Translations under genes and position numbers: made by a program
The notes under the pieces: generated by a model
The model's database searches: none
Told to the model about the DNA's origin: nothing
What the model saw: the letters and a program-made list of their open reading frames with translations, nothing else
Origin: Rhodobacter sp.
GTDB taxonomy: Bacteria > Pseudomonadota > Alphaproteobacteria > Rhodobacterales > Rhodobacteraceae
Length of the DNA stretch: 64,000 nucleotides
Direction of reading: 5' to 3'
Assembly: GCA_027484145.1 (NCBI GenBank)
Contig: JAIXUH010000012.1
Location: 62,001 to 126,000, forward strand
In this document: piece by piece, positions 26,317 to 34,375 of the stretch
Numbering within the stretch: the first letter of the stretch is position 1
Layout: each line of letters starts with the position of its first letter

Positions 26317-27672
26317 ATGTCCAAATGGACCGATAAACTGCCCGAAGCCGCACGCGATTTCATCGGTGGCCGGCGCGTGGACGAAGTGGAATGCATCATC
26401 GGTGACATTGCCGGGGTGGCGCGCGGCAAGGCGATGCCGGCGGCCAAGTTTGGCAAGCAGACCAACTACTTCCTGCCCAACTCGATCTTTTTGCAGACCA
26501 TCACCGGCGAATGGGCCGATAACCCCTTTGATGCCTTTACCGAACCCGACATGATCCTTGAGCCGGATTTCACCACGGCCACGGCGGCCCCGTGGACGGC
26601 GGATGTGACCTTGCAGGTGATCCATGACGCCAAGGACCAAGAGGGCAACCTGATCCCCTTTGCCCCGCGCAATGTGCTGCGGCGCATCATGGATCTTTAC
26701 GCGGCCCAAGGCTGGACACCCGTCGTTGCGCCCGAGATGGAGTTCTTTCTGACCGCCCGCAACATCGACCCGAACCAGCCGGTTCTGCCCCCGATGGGAC
26801 GCAGTGGCCGCCGGGCAGCGGGCAAACAGGCCTATTCGCTGTCGGCAGTCGATGAATACGGCAAGGTGATCGACGACATCTATGATTTCGCCGAGGCGCA
26901 GGGGCTGGAGATCGATGGCATCCTGCAGGAAGGCGGCGCCGGGCAGATCGAGTTGAACCTTGCCCATGGCGACCCGATCCGTCTGGCGGATGAGGTGTTC
27001 TTCTTCAAGCGGCTGATCCGCGAAGCCGCCCTGCGTCATGATTGCTTTGCGACGTTCATGGCAAAGCCGATCGCGGGCGAACCCGGATCGGCCATGCACA
27101 TCCACACTTCGGTGGTGGAAACGCGCAACGGCAAGAACATCTTCTCTGGGCCCAAAGGGGCCGAGACCGAGGCTTTCCTGCATTTCATTGGCGGGATGCA
27201 GAACCACCTTTCGGCCGGGATCGCGCTGCTGGCCCCTTATGTGAACAGCTATCGGCGCTACGTTCCCGATTTTGCCGCACCCATCAATTTGGAATGGGGC
27301 CGTGACAACCGCACCACGGGCTTGCGGATTCCGATCTCATCCCATGCAGGACGGCGGGTCGAAAACCGCCTGCCCGGTATGGATTGCAACCCCTATCTGG
27401 GTATCGCGGCCACCTTGGCCTGCGGCTATCTGGGGTTGATGGAAAAGAAGAACCCCCGCGCCGAATTCAGCGGGTCAGCCTATATCGACAGTGACGAAAT
27501 TCCTGCGAACCTAGGCGATGCGCTTGACCTGCTGGATGAGGATGCCGCGCTGAAGGAGATTTTGGGCGAAGGGTTCTGCAAGGTCTACGACAGCGTAAAG
27601 CGTAACGAATACAAAGAGTTCCTTCAGGTCATCAGCCCATGGGAACGCGAACACCTGCTGCTGAACGTATGA
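26317..27672 (+). CDS. Glutamine synthetase family protein, PuuA-like (copy 2)
   Basis: A 451-residue paralog of the enzyme at 24072-25454. It keeps MEFFLTARNI, HIHTSVVET, NSYRRYVPDFAAPINLEWG, DNRTTGLRIP and RRVENRLPG, but the N-terminus (MSKWTDKLPEAARDFI) differs. Two diverged copies suggest different amine substrates or a heteromer. The stop overlaps the ATG of the oxidoreductase (ATGA), tying it to gamma-glutamyl-amine oxidation, so gamma-glutamylputrescine synthetase is the best guess for this copy. Confidence 0.88.
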   Translation: MSKWTDKLPEAARDFIGGRRVDEVECIIGDIAGVARGKAMPAAKFGKQTNYFLPNSIFLQTITGEWADNPFDAFTEPDMILEPDFTTATAAPWTADVTLQVIHDAKDQEGNLIPFAPRNVLRRIMDLYAAQGWTPVVAPEMEFFLTARNIDPNQPVLPPMGRSGRRAAGKQAYSLSAVDEYGKVIDDIYDFAEAQGLEIDGILQEGGAGQIELNLAHGDPIRLADEVFFFKRLIREAALRHDCFATFMAKPIAGEPGSAMHIHTSVVETRNGKNIFSGPKGAETEAFLHFIGGMQNHLSAGIALLAPYVNSYRRYVPDFAAPINLEWGRDNRTTGLRIPISSHAGRRVENRLPGMDCNPYLGIAATLACGYLGLMEKKNPRAEFSGSAYIDSDEIPANLGDALDLLDEDAALKEILGEGFCKVYDSVKRNEYKEFLQVISPWEREHLLLNV

Positions 27673-28970
27673 ATCTGCTGCACGCCAACGACAAGGCAGG
27701 GCATTATCCGGCCAGCTTTTACGCTGCGACCGCTGCCCCGCTTGCGGCTTTTCCCATGCTCAAGGGGGACCGCCGGGCCGATGTCTGCATCATCGGGGGC
27801 GGCTACACGGGCCTGTCAGCGGCGCTGCACTTGGCGGAACTGGGCTATGACGTCGTATTGCTGGAAGCGCATCGTGTGGGCTTTGGCGCATCGGGGCGAA
27901 ACGGCGGGCAAGTGGGGTCCGGCCAGCGGCAGGATCAGGACTGGCTGGAAAAGGCCGCAGGCACGGCCAATGCGCGCAAGATGTGGGACATGGCGCAGGA
28001 TGCAAAGGCGCTGGTCCGCGATCTGATCGCGCGTCACGCCATGCCCGTCACCTTTTACCCCGGCATCGCCCATGCCTGCCGCACAGAGGCCGAAGTGCGC
28101 GCGGCCCATGCCTATGCCGAAAAACTGCAGCGCGACTATGGCTATAGCCAGTTGGAACCGCTGGACCGTGCGGGCATCCGCCGCCTGATCGGGTCCGAGG
28201 CCTATGCCGGGGGCGAGATTGATCGCGGGGCCGGGCATCTGCACCCGCTGAACCTTGCCATCGGTCTGGCACAGGCGGCGGCGAAAGCCGGGGCGCACCT
28301 GTTCGAAAGGTCAGAAGTGCATCAGGTGCGCCATGGGTCCAAGGTTGTGGTCAGCACGACATCGGGCAAGGTAACCTGCGACCATCTGATCCTTGCGGCC
28401 AACGGCTATCTGGGCGGGCTGGAGCCGCAGATTGCCGCGCGGGTCATGCCGATCAACAACTTTATCGTGGCGACGGAACCCTTGCGTGACCGCGCCGCGC
28501 AGATTCTGTCGGAACCCATCGCCGTGGCGGATACCCGTTTTGTGGTCAACTACTGGCGGCTTTCGGAAGATAACCGCCTGCTGTTTGGCGGCGGCGAAAG
28601 CTATGGCTGGCGCTTTCCCGACATCATCAAAACCGTCACCAAGCCGATGCTGCAGGTTTACCCGCAGTTGGCTGACGTGAAGATTGATTACGCATGGGGC
28701 GGCACGCTGGCGATAACTATGAATCGAATGCCATGCTTTGCGCGGCCCGCGCCCAACATCCTGTCGGCCTCGGGCTATTCCGGTCATGGGGTGGCGATGG
28801 CCACGATGGCGGGAAAGGTCTTGGCCCATGCGGTTGACGGGCAGGCCGGGCAGTTCGATCTGCTGGCAAAACTGCCGCAACCGCGCTTTCCCGGCGGGGT
28901 CGCATTCCGCTGGCCGATGCTGGTTCTTGCGATGACATGGTATTCCATGCGCGACAGGTTGGGTCTGTAG
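27669..28970 (+). CDS. FAD-dependent amine oxidase, PuuB-like
   Basis: A 433-residue D-amino-acid-oxidase-fold flavoprotein. The N-terminal dinucleotide fold CIIGGGYTGLSAALHLAE (about residue 37) and the ASGRNGGQVGSGQRQD signature match the gamma-glutamylputrescine oxidase group. The C-terminal YSGHGVAMATMAGKVLA is a typical FAD-binding end. Translationally coupled to the second PuuA-like gene, it would oxidise gamma-glutamyl amines to aldehydes plus H2O2. No PuuC aldehyde dehydrogenase is in the window. Confidence 0.88.
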   Translation: MNLLHANDKAGHYPASFYAATAAPLAAFPMLKGDRRADVCIIGGGYTGLSAALHLAELGYDVVLLEAHRVGFGASGRNGGQVGSGQRQDQDWLEKAAGTANARKMWDMAQDAKALVRDLIARHAMPVTFYPGIAHACRTEAEVRAAHAYAEKLQRDYGYSQLEPLDRAGIRRLIGSEAYAGGEIDRGAGHLHPLNLAIGLAQAAAKAGAHLFERSEVHQVRHGSKVVVSTTSGKVTCDHLILAANGYLGGLEPQIAARVMPINNFIVATEPLRDRAAQILSEPIAVADTRFVVNYWRLSEDNRLLFGGGESYGWRFPDIIKTVTKPMLQVYPQLADVKIDYAWGGTLAITMNRMPCFARPAPNILSASGYSGHGVAMATMAGKVLAHAVDGQAGQFDLLAKLPQPRFPGGVAFRWPMLVLAMTWYSMRDRLGL

Positions 28971-28995
28971 ACGCAGATTCGTGCGTTTCATGGAA

Positions 28996-29016
28996 TTGTC
29001 ACTGGATTTGTGACAA
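28996..29016. promoter_or_regulatory. Inverted repeat TTGTCAC-N7-GTGACAA upstream of the DegT gene
   Basis: TTGTCAC (28996-29002) and GTGACAA (29010-29016) are perfect 7-bp arms with a 7-nt spacer (TGGATTT). No T-run follows, so it is a better operator than terminator. It lies 45 nt upstream of the DegT-family ATG and 25 nt after the oxidase gene. Confidence 0.6.
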
Positions 29017-29031
29017 TCCACACCTTAAGGG

Positions 29032-29054
29032 TTCCTTAAACTGATCTTAAGGAA
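29032..29054. promoter_or_regulatory. Inverted repeat TTCCTTAA-N7-TTAAGGAA at the DegT start
   Basis: TTCCTTAA (29032-29039) and TTAAGGAA (29047-29054) are perfect 8-bp arms with a 7-nt spacer. A separate CCTTAAGG palindrome is at 29023-29030. The right arm contains AAGGAA, the likely ribosome site of the gene starting at 29062, so binding here could block both transcription and translation. Confidence 0.65.
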
Positions 29055-29061
29055 ATGCCCC

Positions 29062-30249
29062 ATGTCACCCGATGGCCAGACCCTTGCCCCGAATGTCTAT
29101 GATGCCGAGCCGATCCCCGATGCCGCACGGGCCGAGATTGATCGTCTGCTGAGCAGTGGTGATCTTTTCCGCTATACCGCCGCCGCCAATGCGCCGGTGA
29201 CGCTGTTGGAGGAAGAATTCGCCGCGCTGATGGGCACCCGCTATGCGCTTGCGGTATCGTCCTGTTCGGCGGCGCTGTTCCTGTCGCTCAAGGCGCTGGA
29301 TTTGCCGCGCGGGGCAAAGGTGCTGATCCCGGCCTTTACCTTTGCCGCCGTGCCCTCGTCCATCGTGCATGCCGATTGCGTGCCGATTCTGGTTGAGGTG
29401 GGCGCGAACTACCGCATCGACATGGATGATTTCGCCGCAAAACTGCCTGAGGCTGACGCAGTGATGATCAGCCACATGCGCGGGCATACGTCTGACATGG
29501 ATGCGATCATGGCGCTTGCCGATGCGGCGGGTGTGCCGGTGATCGAAGACGCCGCGCATTCGCTGGGTACGCTTTGGCATGGCCGGAACATCGGCACCAT
29601 CGGGCGCGTCGGCTGCTTCAGCTTTCAGTCCTACAAGATGGTGAACGCGGGCGAAGGCGGCATCCTGATCACCGATGACCCCGAGATTGCGGCGCGTGCC
29701 GTCATCATGTCGGGCGCCTATGAGGAAAACTGGAAAAAGCACCCCGGTTTTCAGAACAGCTATTGCGAATGGCAGAACAAGCTGCCGCTCTATAACCTGC
29801 GGATGCAGAACCTGTCGGCGGCTGTGATCCGCCCGCAACTGCCCGAAGTCGCCCGCCGTGTGGCGCAGGGCCGTGCCAACCACGACCATGTGGCCGATCG
29901 CCTGAACGGCTGCGGTCTGCTGGCGGTGCCCCCTGCCCTGTCGCCGGAATTGCGCGCACCGGATTCGATCCAGTTCAACCTTGCCGGGGCCTGGACCGAC
30001 GAACAGGCCCGCGCCTTCCAGTATGCTGCGAAAAAGGCCGGTGTGTCGGTGCAGATCTTTGGCCTGTCCGAAGGCAATGCGCGGGCGTTCTGGAACTGGC
30101 AGTTCCTGACGGATGTGCCAGACCTGCCGCAGACCCGTGACATGCTGATGCGCGCCTGCGATGTGCGCCTGCCGGCCCGCCTGACGATGCCGGAACTCGA
30201 CTATATCGCCGATGCGCTGATCGACGCCGCCCGCAGCGCGCGCAGCTAA
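29062..30249 (+). CDS. DegT/DnrJ/EryC1/StrS-family aminotransferase
   Basis: A 395-residue PLP enzyme of the sugar-aminotransferase family. The PLP lysine lies in CFSFQSYKMVNAGEGG; the VIEDAAHSLGTLW motif and the N-terminal RYALAVSSCSAALFL loop (phosphate cup) are typical. No nucleotide-sugar or LPS genes are nearby, so a nonsugar substrate or a stray activity is possible. It sits just downstream of the polyamine-type cluster behind two inverted repeats. The stop overlaps the LysR gene by 4 nt on the opposite strand. Confidence 0.85.
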   Translation: MSPDGQTLAPNVYDAEPIPDAARAEIDRLLSSGDLFRYTAAANAPVTLLEEEFAALMGTRYALAVSSCSAALFLSLKALDLPRGAKVLIPAFTFAAVPSSIVHADCVPILVEVGANYRIDMDDFAAKLPEADAVMISHMRGHTSDMDAIMALADAAGVPVIEDAAHSLGTLWHGRNIGTIGRVGCFSFQSYKMVNAGEGGILITDDPEIAARAVIMSGAYEENWKKHPGFQNSYCEWQNKLPLYNLRMQNLSAAVIRPQLPEVARRVAQGRANHDHVADRLNGCGLLAVPPALSPELRAPDSIQFNLAGAWTDEQARAFQYAAKKAGVSVQIFGLSEGNARAFWNWQFLTDVPDLPQTRDMLMRACDVRLPARLTMPELDYIADALIDAARSARS

Positions 30250-31187
30250 AGCACGGTCAGGGTGGCGCTCAGCCACGGCCAGCGGGCCGTGGCGGGGGCG
30301 ACCACACGGTCGGTCAGCAGACCGCGCAGGGTTGCCGCCACCTCGGCCGGAATATCCCCCAGCATGCCCGCACGGGCCGACAGGGAAATCATCCGCTCCA
30401 GCGATGCGCCGGGCAGTGGCGTCACATCGACCGCATCCAGAAACCGCGCGGCATGGTGCAGGGCCAGCGGGGTCAGGATCGTCCAGCCCGCCCCTTGCGC
30501 GACCATGGCGAGGATGGCGTTGTAGCTGTCCAGTTCGAACCGCACCGGAAAGCGCATGTTCTGCCGTTCCAGATGCGCCGCGATCTGCCGCCCCATCAGA
30601 TGCCGCGCCGAATAGAGGATCAGCGGCACCTCGCCGCCCGCGCGCGGCCGCACGGCGACAAAGGGTTCAGCCAGCACGGGGTGCACCTCGCGCCAGCCGG
30701 ATTCCGCCCCCTGCACGCCCAGTTCGGCCGCTACGGCAAGGTCAAGGGCGCGTGCTTCCAACTGATCCAGCAGCCGATGGCTTGCCCCGGTTTCCAGCAG
30801 AAAGCGACATTCCGTCATTGACGCAGCCAGCCCCGACAGCAGGGCGGGCGTCACCTCGGCATCGAAATCCTCGATCATGCCAAAGCGCAGGGTGGTCAGG
30901 CGCGACAGGTCGGCGCGGGCCAGATCGGCGCGCGCCTCGGCCTCGGCGTTCAGGATCACCTGCGCATGGCGGCGGAACATGGCCCCGGCAGGCGTCAGCC
31001 GGAACGGCCGCGCCGCGCGGTCAATCAGCGTGGTGCCAAGGGCCGCCTCGACCCCGGCCACCTGCTGGCTGACGGCGGGCGCGCTGACCCCCAGCCGCCG
31101 CGCCGCAGCAGAAATCGTGCCCTCTTCGGCCACGGCCAGAAAGACCTCGATCCCCCACAGCGTGACCCTGCCCTGAACATCGGGCAT
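30246..31187 (-). CDS. LysR-family transcriptional regulator
   Basis: A 313-residue LysR-type regulator with the N-terminal winged helix (about residues 10-65, VFLAVAEEGTISAAARRLGVSAPAVSQQVAGVE) and a C-terminal effector domain. Convergent with the DegT gene, so it may not control it directly. It lies immediately downstream of phaR on the same strand, with a 6-nt gap, so a link with PHA regulation is also possible. The effector cannot be deduced. Confidence 0.9.
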   Translation of the reverse strand: MPDVQGRVTLWGIEVFLAVAEEGTISAAARRLGVSAPAVSQQVAGVEAALGTTLIDRAARPFRLTPAGAMFRRHAQVILNAEAEARADLARADLSRLTTLRFGMIEDFDAEVTPALLSGLAASMTECRFLLETGASHRLLDQLEARALDLAVAAELGVQGAESGWREVHPVLAEPFVAVRPRAGGEVPLILYSARHLMGRQIAAHLERQNMRFPVRFELDSYNAILAMVAQGAGWTILTPLALHHAARFLDAVDVTPLPGASLERMISLSARAGMLGDIPAEVAATLRGLLTDRVVAPATARWPWLSATLTVL

Positions 31188-31193
31188 GCCAGG

Positions 31194-31751
31194 TTACAGC
31201 TTTGACAGTTTTTTCTGAAGGTCGGCCAGCTGCTTTTTGATCTGGGCCAGTTCTTCGGCGCTGGTCGCTTCGGTCACCGGCTCGACCTCGGGGCCAGACG
31301 ACGACCAGCCGGGCATGCCGCCCATGATGCCCTTCAGAAAGGCTTCCTGCTGCTTGCGCATCGCCTCGAACCCCGGCATCGCCGACATCGGGTTCGGAAT
31401 GGCCGTCAGGTTTTCCATCATCTTGGACTGGCCTTCGCGCAGCATGTCAAAGCTGGCGGCCAGAAACTGCGGCACAACGGAATGCACGTTGGTGGTATAG
31501 CTGCGGACAAGATCGGTCAGCACCGCAATCGGCAGGACATTTTCGCCCTTCGATTCATGTTCGGCCACGATCTGCAGCAGATATTGCCGGGTCAGATCGT
31601 CACCAGACTTCAGATCCACGATCTGAACTTCGCGCCCCGCGCGGATAAAGCCCGCGATGTCTTCCAGCGTGACGTAGTCAGACGTCTCGGTGTTGTACAG
31701 GCGGCGGCTGGCGTAGCGCTTGATCAGCAGCGGCTTGTCGGTATCGGCCAT
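31194..31751 (-). CDS. phaR: PHA synthesis repressor PhaR
   Basis: A 185-residue repressor of PHA-associated genes. The N-terminal DNA-binding region LIKRYASRRLYNTETSDYVTLEDIA matches the PHB/PHA accumulation regulator domain, followed by PHB-binding repeats (QYLLQIVAEHESKGENVLP). The C-terminus is a charged coiled coil (AEELAQIKKQLADLQKKL). In the family, free PhaR represses phasin genes and is titrated onto PHA granules. Two CTGC-N3-GCAG sites upstream of the phasin gene match its known target type. Start ATG 31751. Confidence 0.95.
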   Translation of the reverse strand: MADTDKPLLIKRYASRRLYNTETSDYVTLEDIAGFIRAGREVQIVDLKSGDDLTRQYLLQIVAEHESKGENVLPIAVLTDLVRSYTTNVHSVVPQFLAASFDMLREGQSKMMENLTAIPNPMSAMPGFEAMRKQQEAFLKGIMGGMPGWSSSGPEVEPVTEATSAEELAQIKKQLADLQKKLSKL

Positions 31752-31804
31752 AGGCCACCCTCCCGGTCTTTTTTATGCGTGTGCAGCAGACTATGGCAGG
31801 TCTG

Positions 31805-31840
31805 CAGAAAAAAGAAAGGGCGGGCCACGATGGGCCCGCC
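31805..31840 (-). terminator. Rho-independent terminator of the phasin gene
   Basis: On the minus strand GGCGGGCC and GGCCCGCC (plus-strand positions 31819-31826 and 31833-31840) form an 8-bp stem with a 6-nt loop, followed by CTTTCTTTTTTC. It lies 59 nt below the phasin stop, between phasin and phaR, so most phasin transcripts stop before phaR. Confidence 0.85.
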
Positions 31841-31898
31841 TTGCATTTCATCCCGGTTGGGAGGAGGGGGTTGGGATGAAAGGCAAATCCTGTGCGGA

Positions 31899-32348
31899 TC
31901 ACTTGGCGGCGGCAGCGGCCTTCTTGGCAGCAGTCGTCACTTCGGTGGTGGCTTTCTTGACAGCGGCGGTCGCGTCTTCCGACATGTCCTTGCCAGCAGC
32001 CAGCATCAGTTCAACGGTTTCCATCTGAACCTTCTTCGCAACTTCTGCGAAGGCGGCCATGTTCTCGGCAGCCATTTCAGCAGCGGCCGATGCGAAATCG
32101 CTCGCAGCTTTGGAGTAATCGGTCGGCTCGGACTTGACCTTCGACACATCGCCCAGCTTGGCCAGGGTGTCCTTGGTCCACTTTGCGGTGATCTCGGTCG
32201 ACTTTTCTGCAGCTTCAAGAGCGACCTTGGCCAGCTTTTCAGCCATTGCAGCCTGGGTTTTGAATGCGTTCTGCATGGCCGAGGCATCAACCGGGAAGGA
32301 CGCCATCATATCCTGCATAACTTTGGTGAAGTCGGGGGTCTTGGTCAT
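31899..32348 (-). CDS. Phasin family protein
   Basis: A 149-residue PHA-granule surface protein. It is almost entirely amphipathic helix and alanine-rich (FASAAAEMAAENMAAFAEVAKK), with a C-terminal AAKKAAAAAK tail, which matches the Phasin_2 family. It coats granules and limits their size. The ATG at 32348 is preceded by AGGAGCG. Two PhaR-type sites (32407-32417, 32433-32443) lie 59 nt and more upstream, so expression rises when PHA accumulates. Confidence 0.9.
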   Translation of the reverse strand: MTKTPDFTKVMQDMMASFPVDASAMQNAFKTQAAMAEKLAKVALEAAEKSTEITAKWTKDTLAKLGDVSKVKSEPTDYSKAASDFASAAAEMAAENMAAFAEVAKKVQMETVELMLAAGKDMSEDATAAVKKATTEVTTAAKKAAAAAK

Positions 32349-32406
32349 TTCATCGCTCCTGGTGATCCGGGTGTGTCGCCCGATTTCTATGACCAGAATA
32401 TAGATG

Positions 32407-32443
32407 CTGCAGCGCAGCATTGCAAGATGTTTCTGCAATGCAG
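32407..32443. promoter_or_regulatory. Two PhaR binding sites (CTGC-N3-GCAG)
   Basis: CTGCAGCGCAG (32407-32417) and CTGCAATGCAG (32433-32443) both match the CTGC-N3/4-GCAG target reported for PhaR of Rhodobacter-type bacteria, with centres 26 bp apart. They are set inside a wider TGC-rich palindromic block (ATGCTGC, GCAGCAT). They lie in the phasin promoter region, between the phaC stop at 32490 and the phasin start at 32348. Confidence 0.75.
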
Positions 32444-32489
32444 CATTTCTTTAAGTTGTGTCTCGGTAACCTGTTGAGGCGACGCTGTT

Positions 32490-34286
32490 TCACGCGCCCG
32501 GCGTTGCCGTCACGTAAGTTCCGGGGGCCGGACACAGCACAGGATTCGTCGAATCGCCCGGCTGTCGCGCCGCAATCAGCTTGCCCGAACGGCCCTTCAG
32601 CCATGCGCCCCAACGCGGCCACCAACTGCCCTTGTTGAAGGTGGCGGCGGCCTTCCAGTCCTCGGGCGTGCCATCGATGGGGCCGTCATTCGTGTAGTGG
32701 CCATACTTGTCCTTCGACGGCGGATTGATGATCCCCGCGATATGGCCAGACTCGGACAGGATAAAGGTTTTGTCCTTTGACCCCATCTGCCGGATGCTGT
32801 TGAAGCTGCCGCGCCAATGGGCGATGTGGTCCGTCTCGCAGGCAATGGCGCACAGGGGCACCTTGACGCCCGACAGGCTGACCGGCTCGCCAAAGACCGG
32901 GAATGTGCCCTTGGCAAAGCCGTCGTCCTGACACAACCCGCGCAGATATTCGACCGCCATTCTGGCCGGAAGGTTGGTGCCGTCACCGTTCCAGAACAAC
33001 AGGTCAAACGCAGGCGGCGCCTCGCCCAGCATGTAGCTTTTGATGGCAGGCTGATAGATCAGGTCGTTGGACCGCAGAAAGCTGAACGTGCGCCCCATGA
33101 AGAACTTGGACAAGATGCCATCGCGCGCCGATTGTCGTTCGATGCCGTCGACAAAGTCGTCCTCCAGAAACACGCCCACTTCGCCCGGATCGGAAAAATC
33201 GGCGAGGGTGGTAAAGAACGTGGCCGATTTGACCGAAGTATCGCCCGCCCGGTCCAGATGCGCCAAGGTCAGGCCAAGGGTGGTGCCCGCGATGCAATAG
33301 CCGACCACGTTGATCTGCTTTTCGCCCGTGATGCGCCGCACCTCGGCCATGGCGCGCAGATAGCCGTCGCGCATGTAGTCATCCATGCCGACATCGGCAT
33401 AGCTGGCATCGGGGTTGACCCAGCTGACCACGAACAGCGTAAAGCCCTGATCGACGATCCACTTGATCAGCGAATTCATCGGCTTCATGTCCATGATGTA
33501 GAACTTGTTGATCCACGGCGGAAAGATCAGCAAGGGCGTGGTATGCACCTTTTCAGTGGTCGGCGCATACTGGATTAGCTCCAGCATCCGGTTGCGATAG
33601 ACGACAGAGCCCGGTGTGGTGGCGATGTTCTGGCCCACATGAAAGGCGTTTGCATCGGACAGCGTCACCAACAGGTCGCCGTTGTTGGCCTCCATGTCGC
33701 GCACAAGGTTTTCCAGACCCTGCACAAGGCTGGCACCATCGGTAGCCACGGCCTTTTCCAGCGCATCGGGGTTGGTGCCCAGAAAGTTGGTGGGCGAAAA
33801 CATGTCGACGATCTGTTTGGTGAAGTATTCGGCGCGGCGGCGGTCAACAGGGTCCAGCGTTTCCAGATCGCCAAGAGCTGACGTTACGGCCTCGGAATTC
33901 AGCATGTATTGCTGCTTGATGTAGTTGAACACCGGGTGGGTTTCCCACAGCGGGTTCGAAAACCGGCGGTCCTTGGGCGTCGGATCGGGCGGGGCCTTGA
34001 ATTCGCCGGTCGAAAGCGCCTGCTGCGCGTCAACATAGTGTTTCAGGCTTTTGCCCCAGTAGCTGATCTGATGCTCCAGAATCTTGGAGGGGTTTTGCAT
34101 CATTTCGGCCACATAGGCTGCCGCCGCCTTCATATAGACCTCGGAAGAGGGGCCCTGAAGGGCATTATCGGCCTGTTTGCGCTTGGCAAGGGCCGACATC
34201 AACCGCTGAGTCAACTCTTCGATCTTGACCAGATTGGCCTGAAGCCTATCCAACTTTGGTCCTGCGTCGTTCTCATCGGTTGTCAT
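32490..34286 (-). CDS. phaC: Class I poly(3-hydroxyalkanoate) synthase
   Basis: A 598-residue PHA polymerase that joins (R)-3-hydroxyacyl-CoA units on granules. The alpha/beta-hydrolase core starts after about residue 200, with the nucleophile elbow INVVGYCIAGTTLG giving catalytic C331. PWINKFYIMDMKP and the SWVNPDASYADVGMDDY motif are hallmarks of class I synthases. The helical N-terminus binds granules. It diverges from phaZ with only about 90 nt between. Length and motifs agree with 590-residue family members. phbA and phbB are not in this window. Confidence 0.96.
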   Translation of the reverse strand: MTTDENDAGPKLDRLQANLVKIEELTQRLMSALAKRKQADNALQGPSSEVYMKAAAAYVAEMMQNPSKILEHQISYWGKSLKHYVDAQQALSTGEFKAPPDPTPKDRRFSNPLWETHPVFNYIKQQYMLNSEAVTSALGDLETLDPVDRRRAEYFTKQIVDMFSPTNFLGTNPDALEKAVATDGASLVQGLENLVRDMEANNGDLLVTLSDANAFHVGQNIATTPGSVVYRNRMLELIQYAPTTEKVHTTPLLIFPPWINKFYIMDMKPMNSLIKWIVDQGFTLFVVSWVNPDASYADVGMDDYMRDGYLRAMAEVRRITGEKQINVVGYCIAGTTLGLTLAHLDRAGDTSVKSATFFTTLADFSDPGEVGVFLEDDFVDGIERQSARDGILSKFFMGRTFSFLRSNDLIYQPAIKSYMLGEAPPAFDLLFWNGDGTNLPARMAVEYLRGLCQDDGFAKGTFPVFGEPVSLSGVKVPLCAIACETDHIAHWRGSFNSIRQMGSKDKTFILSESGHIAGIINPPSKDKYGHYTNDGPIDGTPEDWKAAATFNKGSWWPRWGAWLKGRSGKLIAARQPGDSTNPVLCPAPGTYVTATPGA

Positions 34287-34375
34287 GTTAAGATTTCCCC
34301 CCTATCCTGCCGCTATGCAGCATAACGTCGCCAATCTTGGGGGGAAAGCGACGAATTGGCCGGGCCCTCCCGGGG

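Noticed and set aside
34287-34375. A PhaR site between phaC and phaZ
   Set aside because: The best match (CTGC, six bases, GCAG near 34312) has too long a spacer for the CTGC-N3/4-GCAG consensus.
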